From the NCBI GenBank assembly GCA_002479485.1, contig DLNM01000020.1, positions 1 to 64,000 of the forward strand: a DNA stretch of 64,000 nt, written 5' to 3'. The notes beneath the pieces were generated by a model. That model saw only the letters and a program-made list of their open reading frames with translations, searched no databases and was not told where the DNA came from. The DNA comes from Firmicutes bacterium UBA7510 (GTDB taxonomy: Bacteria; Bacillota; Clostridia; Tissierellales; Sedimentibacteraceae). The position numbers and the translations under genes are program-made. Each line of letters begins with the position of its first letter. Within the stretch, counting starts at the first letter, position 1. Below, one piece after another: positions 44,838 to 52,065 of the stretch.

Positions 44838-45506
44838 TTAAATTTGATTTACCATTAAAAACATGCGATTGTATTGCTCATGTTCTGGATAATATATATC
44901 TATGTATTCACATTCTGTAAAATATTTACTAAGCAAAATTCTCCACTCATCGGTAGTTTGATTCCAAAGCATTAATCCATCATCAAGTAAATTGCCTTCA
45001 ATAACCTTAATATTCCATTCCTCAATTTGCTTCTCTGTGATGTATGGATTTAGTTTAACAAATACCTTACCACTAACTTTGAGTATTCTTTTAACTTGCT
45101 TCAAAAGTTCCACTGCATCACTTGGTGTTATATTATCAATTGTATTTGATATTATAACACCATCAATAGAATTTGAATTTATTTCTTCAAGTTTGGAAAC
45201 ACTGCCATGTATAAATTCATAATTGCCAAATTCCATAAGCTTAGCTCTATTATTGCAAAGCTTAATTGCTTCATCAGACAAGTCAATACCTTTAAGCATT
45301 TTTACACCTCGAAGTGCACAAGAAAACAGCATACTTCCTGTGCCACAACCAAAATCAAGTATACTGTAAGAGCCATCACATAGCCAATCTATGCCCATGG
45401 ATAACTGTTCATTTCCTAAATTTTTGCTTGTTGGAACAGATATATTTGTTATACTTTTATATATCTCATTTTCAGCTTTTATAAACTTATCATAGCTGAT
45501 ATCCAT
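44838..45506 (-). CDS. Class I SAM-dependent methyltransferase
   Basis: 222 residues. Motif I is ILDFGCGTGSMLF near 47-60, motif II around KGIDLSDEAIKLC, and VIISNTIDNITP with the LLKQVKRILKVSGKVFVKL region typical of the family C-terminus. The target is unknown. Its position between an MFS transporter and a Nudix hydrolase suggests small-molecule modification or resistance. Confidence 0.83.
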   Translation of the reverse strand: MDISYDKFIKAENEIYKSITNISVPTSKNLGNEQLSMGIDWLCDGSYSILDFGCGTGSMLFSCALRGVKMLKGIDLSDEAIKLCNNRAKLMEFGNYEFIHGSVSKLEEINSNSIDGVIISNTIDNITPSDAVELLKQVKRILKVSGKVFVKLNPYITEKQIEEWNIKVIEGNLLDDGLMLWNQTTDEWRILLSKYFTECEYIDIYYPEHEQYNRMFLMVNQI

Positions 45507-45528
45507 CTTTTATACCTCCATTTTACAA

Positions 45529-46698
45529 TTAATTTTTTCTGATAACAATCAATCCGTATATTAAGCACATAATTCCAAGTGATAAATAACCTGTGAATAT
45601 ATTTTTATTTGCAAACACGCTAAAAATGAAACCTACTCCAATAGATATAAATCTCTCTATAAATGAGATTAAGGATTCTACTGTTGCTCTTATTTCACTT
45701 TTAGTATTATGCTGTATACAACCACCTAATAACGGTTCTAAAACACCCTTCCACATACCCAGTATAGCCATTGGTATAAACATTACATAGCTTTTAAATA
45801 AAGCTATTAATATAAACCCTATGGCATATACAAAAGGTGATAATTTAAATAATTTATCATATGACACTACTTTTTTTATTTTATCAACAAATAAATTGCC
45901 TGGTATTGAAAATATAGAATATCCTATTGAAACTATACCAAATAAGTATATTGGAACATTTATTTCTATTATAAGAAGCTGCCAAAACTCATCCATATAT
46001 GTGAAACTGGCACTTAAAAAACAGCCTATCATACAATATTGAAATATAACCCTATTGTTTTTTAAAAAATCTTTGCCTAAAATTATATAATTTTTGATAT
46101 TTTCATGCTCGTTATTATGTGACTTTAATACATATCTTGGTGGTTCCTTTAAAAAGAATACTAAAATAAATGCAATTAATTTACTACAAATAGATAAAAT
46201 ATAATTAAATTCAAATCCTAAATAGTAAGCAAAAACTCCACCACTTAATGCTGCAATTGAAGCACCTATAGTATCAAAAACTTGTATTCTTCCAAAGATT
46301 CCTTCATATGTACATTCTTTTTTCTCTGCCAGCAACGAATCGTAAACCATAGCCTGCATAGCTCCACTTGAGCTAGCACGTTTTATTCCTGCAAAAAACA
46401 CTGCTAAAGCAAACATTAAAAAGCTATGAGCACAATAAATCAAGCATATCTCAATAAAGGACATAAGACCTGCTATAAAAAGCAAGCTTTTTCTGCCGAA
46501 TTTATCAGCACATACACCTGATGGTACTTCTAATATTAAAATTGTTACAGCATAAATAATTTCAGTGGCTACTACCATTGTAACATTCATGCCTCTTTCC
46601 GCCCAAAATAGACGTTCAATAACATATGCTAATATCAATCCATCAAAAAAATTTATAGCATACATCAAATAGATATTTTTATAATATTTTAAATTCAT
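45529..46698 (-). CDS. Major facilitator superfamily transporter
   Basis: 389 residues, about twelve transmembrane segments. The motif A-like loop GVCADKFGRKSLLFIAG lies between helices 2 and 3. MFS exporters of this size pump drugs or metabolites. ATG at 46698 follows GGAGG at 46704-46708, a site complementary to a CCTCC stretch upstream. A short open reading frame with its own ribosome binding site precedes the gene, suggesting translational attenuation. Confidence 0.85.
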   Translation of the reverse strand: MNLKYYKNIYLMYAINFFDGLILAYVIERLFWAERGMNVTMVVATEIIYAVTILILEVPSGVCADKFGRKSLLFIAGLMSFIEICLIYCAHSFLMFALAVFFAGIKRASSSGAMQAMVYDSLLAEKKECTYEGIFGRIQVFDTIGASIAALSGGVFAYYLGFEFNYILSICSKLIAFILVFFLKEPPRYVLKSHNNEHENIKNYIILGKDFLKNNRVIFQYCMIGCFLSASFTYMDEFWQLLIIEINVPIYLFGIVSIGYSIFSIPGNLFVDKIKKVVSYDKLFKLSPFVYAIGFILIALFKSYVMFIPMAILGMWKGVLEPLLGGCIQHNTKSEIRATVESLISFIERFISIGVGFIFSVFANKNIFTGYLSLGIMCLIYGLIVIRKN

Positions 46699-46830
46699 TT
46701 TATCCTCCAACAATTTAAATTTTTATAAGCTTTAAATAAAAATATTAAATCAAGGTGGAGGACGTGCTCGCCTATTGGTTAAGTTTTAACAAGGAGGTCT
46801 AATAATTTTCATACTTAAATTTTCCTTTCT
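46699..46830 (-). promoter_or_regulatory. Candidate leader-peptide attenuator of the MFS gene
   Basis: From 46830 down the minus strand: AAAGGA, a nine-codon ORF, then TAGG-type and CTTAACCAA elements that can fold back on the ORF's 3' half. GTCCTCCA (46756-46763) is complementary over seven bases to TGGAGGA at the MFS ribosome binding site (46703-46709), and an A/T hairpin TTTTTAT/ATAAAAA lies between. This arrangement matches antibiotic-responsive translational attenuators, but the pairing is read by eye. Confidence 0.5.
46786..46812 (-). CDS. Leader peptide MKIIRPPC upstream of the MFS gene
   Basis: ATG AAA ATT ATT AGA CCT CCT TGT TAA, eight residues, with AAAGGA ten bases before the ATG. 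The Arg-Pro-Pro-Cys end holds a diproline of the sort that slows ribosomes. It is too short to be a protein with its own function, so regulation of the downstream gene is the likely role. Confidence 0.5.
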   Translation of the reverse strand: MKIIRPPC

Positions 46831-46884
46831 TTATTGACATTTTTGTTATCAAATACATGATTAATTCGATATATAAGAAAAATA

Positions 46885-47745
46885 TTACACAAATACTTGC
46901 TTGTAACATCTATATTTATCTTTTATCTTAAACCCAGCATCTAAGGCAGAACGTAATTCGTTTACAGATGAATCCTCTATAAAATATAAAAGCTCTTTAG
47001 GTGAATCATATTTATCGTGTAGTTTCGAAATCATATGGCGTATTAAAATACTTTCAATATCCATATTTTTAAACTCACAATCAACGAATAAACCAAATAC
47101 CTCTGCAACATCTTTTAAACATTTCACAAAAATACTTCCATATATCTCTTCATTTTGTATATAAACGAAAATTTTAAAATACTCGATATCTTTTTTTAGA
47201 TTTCTGCTATTATAATACATTTCTAAAGGTACCGCAAATTTATCATGAAATTCAGCATAATTGTCAAAGCTCTCTAAGGTTACTTCTCTTACTTTATCAT
47301 GATAGAAATGTTTATGAGCCGTTTCATGTAAAATCATTTCAGTTACGATACTAGAATCAATGCATTCAAAATCATTATCCATAAAATATTTATTTGCAAT
47401 TAAATTGTTCGCTGGAAACCCAATAAACAATGCATAGTCATTTAAATGACTTCTAATATAATTAATCATCTCATCTGCAGCATATTTATAATTTTCTTTA
47501 ATGACAAACAAGGTTGTTTGAACATATTTTTCATCATCAATCCAATAATAAATACAAATTCCATTAAGGATATTTTCATAATATGAAGCAATAATGTTAT
47601 AATTATTTCCTGCAATAGCTCGTTTGACTTGTGCCTTTACCTCTTCTTTTGAATTCATTCTAGGAAAACTAGCACTACTCTCATCCATGCTTAATTGCCA
47701 TGCTAAATCAAGAACTTCATCAATGTCTTTAATATTTTTTATCAT
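46885..47745 (-). CDS. GNAT-like acetyltransferase family protein
   Basis: 286 residues. Two weakly conserved halves: the first has a MIKNIKDIDEVLDLAWQLSM start and a DEKYVQTTLFVIKENYKYAADEMINYI stretch as in GNAT core helices, and the second a C-terminal DSSVNELRSALDAGFKIKDKY ending like the last strand of a GNAT fold. The acetyl-CoA loop is not clear. Starts at ATG 47745 after GAGGGAG. It lies between the MFS leader and the second MutS-like ATPase. Confidence 0.6.
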   Translation of the reverse strand: MIKNIKDIDEVLDLAWQLSMDESSASFPRMNSKEEVKAQVKRAIAGNNYNIIASYYENILNGICIYYWIDDEKYVQTTLFVIKENYKYAADEMINYIRSHLNDYALFIGFPANNLIANKYFMDNDFECIDSSIVTEMILHETAHKHFYHDKVREVTLESFDNYAEFHDKFAVPLEMYYNSRNLKKDIEYFKIFVYIQNEEIYGSIFVKCLKDVAEVFGLFVDCEFKNMDIESILIRHMISKLHDKYDSPKELLYFIEDSSVNELRSALDAGFKIKDKYRCYKQVFV

Positions 47746-47806
47746 ATTTACTCCCTCGTTTCTTGAAATACACTTAAACGTTTATTGATTACTACCTAAA
47801 TTCAAC

Positions 47807-49399
47807 TTATATTTCATTCCATACTCCTTCTGTCAAGTATGTCTTAGCAAGGTTATCTGCTCTATCTACTGTATTTTTATCATAACCCATTATTTCTAAT
47901 AGTTTGATTGCATTTCTAGTCTTAGCATTTCCTAACTTAATTTTGTAGTCAAATTTCATTTCGTTATTTTCTATGTACTCAGTAAAATGATATGAAATCA
48001 GTTTATTTTTTAGTATATGACAAAGTTCAATATCATGTGTAGCAGCTAAACAAATAAGATTTTTAGTCGCTAAGCTATTTAATATCTCGCTTGATGCAGC
48101 TATTCTTTCTACAGTATTAGTTCCCCTTAAAACTTCATCAACAGCACACATAATTCTTTCGCCATTTTCAGCACTATTTATTATACGCTTTAGTGATTTA
48201 ATTTCAGCTATATAGTAGCTATCACCTTCAAATAAATCGTCCCTTAATGCCATTGAAGTGTAAAATTTAAATGAAGTTGCTTTGTATTCACTTCCAAGAC
48301 AAGTACATATACTTTGACTTAGTATCGCATTAATAAAAATTGTTTTTAAAAATGTTGATTTTCCTGTAGCATTTGACCCTGTAATTAATATACTTTTCTC
48401 AGTGTCTAAGCTATTTGGTACACAATTATTAATTAATGGATGGACTATGTCTTTAACACATAATTTTGCCTTACTGTTAATATCAAAATCAATATTTGGT
48501 ATGCAATATTCATTATATTGCCTAAAGGAAGCCACATCAATGGCAGCATTTAATTTACCAATAGCTTCAAAAATGACAACTAAATCTTCATTATACTTTC
48601 TTATTTTATTTTTTATCAATTCATAAAATATTAAATCTATAAAAGTAAAACTACAAATTATTTGATAAATATCATCTGCATCACTATTAAACAAATATTT
48701 AACTTTTAATATTGATTTCACATTATTAAATGATGAATACATACTTAATAAGTATTTATCAATATGTTCAAGGTTCATATTTTTAATTTTTTTAGCACAG
48801 TTAATTGTATTCACAGCATAATTTACAGTAAATAATTCTGCAGCAATTTTTTTCTTCAATTTAAAATAGTATGTTGTATTAAAAATAAGTATCGGAAACA
48901 TTAGCATAAATAATTTTGCATTAAAAAAAGATAAGACCAAACCTAATATAAATAAAAATAAGAAAAATAGGTATTTAGTAAGATGTGCTATACTCTCATT
49001 TTTGTTAATAAACAATTTACCAAAGTTAACAAATCTACATCTGCCAAGGTTAGCAAGGTGCTTCTGCAAATCATTTCTGATCTTAACATCTTCATTTAAA
49101 TAATTAATTAAATTACTTCTTTCTTCAAATTCATTTTGAGTGCTTGTACAATTTCTAAGTTGATAATACAAATACTGCTCTCCGGCAGTAGAAACACCTC
49201 GATTAATTTTTTTAAATATTTCATCCATATTTAAGTCATTCCAAGTAATATCATCAATTAAAAATTTTTCGCTACTATCCTTTTTATAATTATAATAATT
49301 TTTTATTAGATCTATATCTCCAGCAAAATAAGTAACCTCTGGCTTACTTCCATAGCTATCAATTATATACTTCTGTAACTTGTGTTTTGAAAAAAACAA
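47807..49399 (-). CDS. MutS-like ATPase, short form
   Basis: 530 residues, TTG start at 49399 with AAGGTG upstream. The C-terminal MutS ATPase domain has Walker A ITGSNATGKSTFLKT near 335, Walker B MCAVDEVLRGTNTVER near 430 and AATHDIEL. The mismatch domain is absent; a hydrophobic pair near residues 145-180 predicts membrane insertion. It resembles the protein encoded at 17293-19068 in order and length but is not identical. Role unknown; placed next to a GNAT-like gene and just before trmD. Confidence 0.82.
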   Translation of the reverse strand: MFFSKHKLQKYIIDSYGSKPEVTYFAGDIDLIKNYYNYKKDSSEKFLIDDITWNDLNMDEIFKKINRGVSTAGEQYLYYQLRNCTSTQNEFEERSNLINYLNEDVKIRNDLQKHLANLGRCRFVNFGKLFINKNESIAHLTKYLFFLFLFILGLVLSFFNAKLFMLMFPILIFNTTYYFKLKKKIAAELFTVNYAVNTINCAKKIKNMNLEHIDKYLLSMYSSFNNVKSILKVKYLFNSDADDIYQIICSFTFIDLIFYELIKNKIRKYNEDLVVIFEAIGKLNAAIDVASFRQYNEYCIPNIDFDINSKAKLCVKDIVHPLINNCVPNSLDTEKSILITGSNATGKSTFLKTIFINAILSQSICTCLGSEYKATSFKFYTSMALRDDLFEGDSYYIAEIKSLKRIINSAENGERIMCAVDEVLRGTNTVERIAASSEILNSLATKNLICLAATHDIELCHILKNKLISYHFTEYIENNEMKFDYKIKLGNAKTRNAIKLLEIMGYDKNTVDRADNLAKTYLTEGVWNEI

Positions 49400-49424
49400 T
49401 TATCAGCACCTTCTTTGTTTAATA

Positions 49425-50156
49425 CTATTTTCTATTAATAATCTTATTTAATTTTTCACATCTTTTATCAATTTCAGATTTATCTATATCACTTAACTTG
49501 TCTTTTCTCCTAGCTAAGGTTAATTCTATGGATTTCAGCTCTCTCCATGCCTTTATCTTTTGATGATTACCAGATATTATAATTTCAGGTACTCTATGCC
49601 CCATAAATTCCTCCGGTCTTGTATACTGCGGATATTCTAGTAAATTACTGCTATGAGATTCTTCTACTATTGATTCCTCAGAGCCAAGTACACCAGGAAT
49701 CAATCTTCCTATAGCATCTGCCATAATAAGTGCTGGCAGTTCACCGCTTGTAAGCACATAGTCTCCTATAGATACCTCTTCATCTACGAACATATCGATT
49801 ATACGCTGATCAATACCTTCGTAATGACCAACTATAAATATAATGTGCTCATATGTTGCATATTCTGCTGCTTTTTGCTGAGTAAATAAATTTCCTTTTG
49901 GTGAAAGATAAATTACATAGCTATTATCTCTTTTAATATGAGTAAGAGCATTATAAAGTGGCTCAGGCTTTAGTAGCATTCCTGGACCACCACCATATGG
50001 ATAATCGTCCACCTTTTTATGTTTATCTTCAGAAAACCCTCTTAAGTTAACATAATTAATATTAAGTAAATTATTTTCTACTCCTCTTCCTATAATGCCG
50101 TTTTTAGTATATGTTTCTATAATCTCTGGAAAAAGTGTAATTATATCTATTCTCAT
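49425..50156 (-). CDS. trmD: tRNA (guanine(37)-N1)-methyltransferase
   Basis: 243 residues. TrmD methylates G37 next to the anticodon, preventing frameshifts. The knot region is clear: DYPYGGGPGMLLKPEPLY, LSPKG, HYEGIDQR, and SIGDYVLTSGELPAL. ATG at 50156 with GGAGG upstream is chosen over longer in-frame versions that would translate a repeat. Adjacent to rimM but separated from rplS by about 8 kb, unlike most Firmicutes. Confidence 0.96.
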   Translation of the reverse strand: MRIDIITLFPEIIETYTKNGIIGRGVENNLLNINYVNLRGFSEDKHKKVDDYPYGGGPGMLLKPEPLYNALTHIKRDNSYVIYLSPKGNLFTQQKAAEYATYEHIIFIVGHYEGIDQRIIDMFVDEEVSIGDYVLTSGELPALIMADAIGRLIPGVLGSEESIVEESHSSNLLEYPQYTRPEEFMGHRVPEIIISGNHQKIKAWRELKSIELTLARRKDKLSDIDKSEIDKRCEKLNKIINRK

Positions 50157-50166
50157 TCTATCCTCC

Positions 50167-50247
50167 ATTATGCCACGTAGTGGCATTATAAATATAATGA
50201 AAAATCGTTTTTTTGATTTTTCCATAGAAGTGAAGTGTTTTTTTCAC
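50167..50247 (-). repeat. Family B three-hairpin repeat between rimM and trmD
   Basis: Minus strand: GTGAAAAAAACACTTCAC (50230-50247), GAAAAATC...GATTTTTC (50199-50222), TAATGCCAC-TAC-GTGGCATAAT (50167-50189), then GGAGG of trmD. Its first bases form the rimM stop codon. Copies with the same order precede comM and, partly, dprA. Confidence 0.7.
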
Positions 50248-50744
50248 TCTAACAGTCCTTCTATTATATTAATTATAACTTTTTTATCTTTTATATTTAC
50301 TTCCTTTACTACATCCTTTATAGCAGGAATATAGTAGGTATTTGCTTTACTTTTAACTTCATACACATCATTAGCACCAGTTTGGAATACCTCTTTAATT
50401 TTGCCTATATATTCGCCCTCTGTTGAGTAAACCTCAAGTCCTTCAAGCTCAAATATATAGTAAGTATCCTGGGGAAGCTCTTTAAGCTGATTTTCTTCAA
50501 TTGAAACAAAGGATTCTTTTAACTTTATAGCATCATCCATATTTGATATACCTTCAAGCTCTAAATATACCATTCCTTTTCTGTACCATACATCTTTTAC
50601 TTTTCTTTTCTTATTATCTATTTCAGTATACACATAGTCTAATTCATCAAATCTTTCTAGTTCATCAGTAAGCGCCAAAACTTTCATACAGCCCTTTACG
50701 CCATGTGTATTAACTATTTTTCCAACTTTTATATAATCCTTCAT
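50244..50744 (-). CDS. rimM: Ribosome maturation factor RimM
   Basis: 166 residues. RimM binds S19 and helps mature the 30S head. Features: VGKIVNTHGVKGCMKVLALTD at the start and the PRC-barrel with TYYIFELEGLEVYSTEG. Normally rpsP, a KH-protein gene and ffh precede it, but the prophage does here. Starts at ATG 50744 with AAGAGGTAA upstream; its promoter is not resolved. Confidence 0.95.
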   Translation of the reverse strand: MKDYIKVGKIVNTHGVKGCMKVLALTDELERFDELDYVYTEIDNKKRKVKDVWYRKGMVYLELEGISNMDDAIKLKESFVSIEENQLKELPQDTYYIFELEGLEVYSTEGEYIGKIKEVFQTGANDVYEVKSKANTYYIPAIKDVVKEVNIKDKKVIINIIEGLLE

Positions 50745-50856
50745 ATTTACCTCTTAATGTAATTTCATATTTAAAGATTTCAATAATTTTATACTTCTTT
50801 ATTTACACATAAAATTAGCATAGCAAATTTTACTAATTCTATTCATAAAAATAAAT

Positions 50857-50950
50857 GAGAGTCAATCTAATAACTCTCACATATTTTAACATTTTTTCAC
50901 ATTAAATTCAATAAAAAAAGACTTGATACCAAAGCATCAAATCTTTTTTT
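50857..50950. terminator. Two hairpins between rimM and the prophage
   Basis: GAGAGT/ACTCTC (50857-50878) and an A7GACTTGAT...ATCAAATCT7 structure (50913-50950), the latter flanked by A and T runs on both strands and so probably bidirectional. They separate the host genes from the prophage; the rest of 50745-51090 is AT-rich with no gene. Confidence 0.6.
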
Positions 50951-51091
50951 ATAGTTATTGTATTATTTCAACTATATATCATAACAAATTACTTCCTATT
51001 ATTATATATGATTTTATTGTATTCTAGTTACTTTTATTTTACTGCTTATTTTATCTATTTAATTCTTTTATCTTCTATTTATTTTTATTGC

Positions 51092-51133
51092 GTTAGCATT
51101 TTGTTATCACTGGTTATTTTTCGATATGCTAAC
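51092..51133. repeat. Inverted repeat near the presumed prophage end
   Basis: GTTAGCA (51092-51098) and TGCTAAC (51127-51133), perfect 7-bp arms around a loop of 28 bases. It lies between the bidirectional terminator and the first prophage gene, so it is one candidate for a site near an attachment end; no duplicate can be sought without the other end. Confidence 0.3.
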
Positions 51134-51144
51134 AACGAATCAAA

Positions 51145-51170
51145 AATGCCCCGATTTACTTGGGGCAAAA
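51145..51170 (-). terminator. Terminator after the 59-residue gene
   Basis: GCCCC...GGGGC stem (51148-51166) followed by ATTTTT on the minus strand. Confidence 0.75.
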
Positions 51171-51176
51171 TTATTT

Positions 51177-51356
51177 TTATTGCTTGTTCTTACTTTTCAT
51201 TCCTTGAACGTAACCATATATAAAAGCATTATAAACTATATTGCTATGCCCATTGCTGTTGTTTATAATTTCTTTTATATTTTCTATGCTTGCGTCATAT
51301 TTTGGTTCTATTGTTTTTCTTGCATCGCTTATAACTTCCATTACACTTTTTATCAT
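51177..51356 (-). CDS. Small phage-type protein, function unknown
   Basis: 59 residues from ATG 51356, which has GGAGGG upstream; an in-frame start at 51368 is less likely. Mostly helical and charged, ending YNAFIYGYVQGMKSKNKQ, a type of C-terminus that recurs in small proteins of Firmicute phages and plasmids. Function unknown. Followed by a terminator. Confidence 0.55.
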   Translation of the reverse strand: MIKSVMEVISDARKTIEPKYDASIENIKEIINNSNGHSNIVYNAFIYGYVQGMKSKNKQ

Positions 51357-51393
51357 AGTGCCCTCCAAGTTTTTTCTATTATATATAGCTTGT

Positions 51394-51549
51394 CTACTCT
51401 CGAATAATCTTTTTTCTTAGCTTGTTACATTTATTGCAACGCCAAGTTAATTTGTAGAATATTACACTAAATATTTTAAATTCTTTTATGCTAATGTGTT
51501 CGCAATTGCTTGTTTCATAATGTTTGTTAAAGCATTCAACTGTTTTCAT
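51394..51549 (-). CDS. Small cysteine-rich protein, possible zinc ribbon
   Basis: 51 codons. Four cysteines at residues 6, 16, 38 and 41, the last two as WRCNKCNKLRKKI. Basic C-terminus. The only AAGGAG upstream is 19 bases away, so translation is uncertain, yet the composition is protein-like. It lies between the XRE regulator gene and the 59-residue gene, all in the same direction. Confidence 0.4.
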   Translation of the reverse strand: MKTVECFNKHYETSNCEHISIKEFKIFSVIFYKLTWRCNKCNKLRKKIIRE

Positions 51550-51583
51550 TGATTTTTAGCTATTTACGCTCCTTTTTAGTTTC

Positions 51584-51772
51584 TTAACAATCAAATAAAT
51601 CATGTATGTCTATCTCTAGTATTTCAGCCAATTTGCACATTGTTTTAAGCGTTGGATTTGCACGCCCTTTCTCGATGTCTTGTATAAAACTTTTAGCTAT
51701 CCCAGACTTAACAGAAAGCTTTCTCATAGACATTCCTTTTTCTGCTCTAAATTTTGTAAGATATATTTTCAT
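51584..51772 (-). CDS. XRE-family helix-turn-helix regulator
   Basis: 62 residues, a single Cro/CI-type HTH: KFRAEKGMSMRKLSVKSGIAKSFIQDIEKGRANPTLKTMCKLAEIL. ATG at 51772 with AAAGGG upstream is preferred to the in-frame start at 51796. Its position beside an antirepressor suggests control of the phage life cycle, but it could also be a small host-type regulator. Confidence 0.8.
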   Translation of the reverse strand: MKIYLTKFRAEKGMSMRKLSVKSGIAKSFIQDIEKGRANPTLKTMCKLAEILEIDIHDLFDC

Positions 51773-51955
51773 ATTATAAAAACCCTTTCGTGTCATTTTT
51801 ATATATAGTATTTGAAAATATAAATTTTTTATTACATTAGAAAACGTTCCCTATATAATAAAATCATAGCACATAGGGTGTACCGATATGCAGGGACATC
51901 GTTCGACTTTTTTCGACAAGGCATTGTTTGTATAATATGGCGAACATTGCTTATC

Positions 51956-51984
51956 TTGACAGATGTGAACTTATGTCATGTAAT
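51956..51984 (+). promoter_or_regulatory. Strong plus-strand promoter facing the antirepressor terminator
   Basis: TTGACA (51956-51961) and TGTAAT (51979-51984), 17-base spacer, on the plus strand. No plus-strand gene follows; the transcript would reach the hairpin at 52011-52047, followed by CCCCCATTTTT, after about 65 bases. The rest of 51773-51955 is AT-rich and holds an extended -10-like TGTGCTATGAT on the minus strand. Confidence 0.5.
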
Positions 51985-52010
51985 GTAAATAAGCAAATAA
52001 TATATATAAT

Positions 52011-52047
52011 GAAAGCCAGTTCCCTTCAACACAAAAAACTGGCTTTC
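52011..52047. terminator. Terminator after the antirepressor gene
   Basis: GAAAGCCAGTT...AACTGGCTTTC, 11-bp stem. Downstream T tract on the plus strand is CCCCCATTTTT; on the minus strand ATTATATATATT. Usable from either side. Confidence 0.75.
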
Positions 52048-52065
52048 CCCCATTTTTGGAAGTGT

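Noticed and set aside
49425..50225. trmD extended to 50225
   Set aside because: The additional N-terminal part is translated from the family B repeat and has no match to TrmD starts; GGAGG at the ATG of 50156 decides.
51092..51133. Attachment core for the prophage
   Set aside because: A 7-bp inverted repeat alone is not evidence of an att site, and no matching copy can be found within the window.
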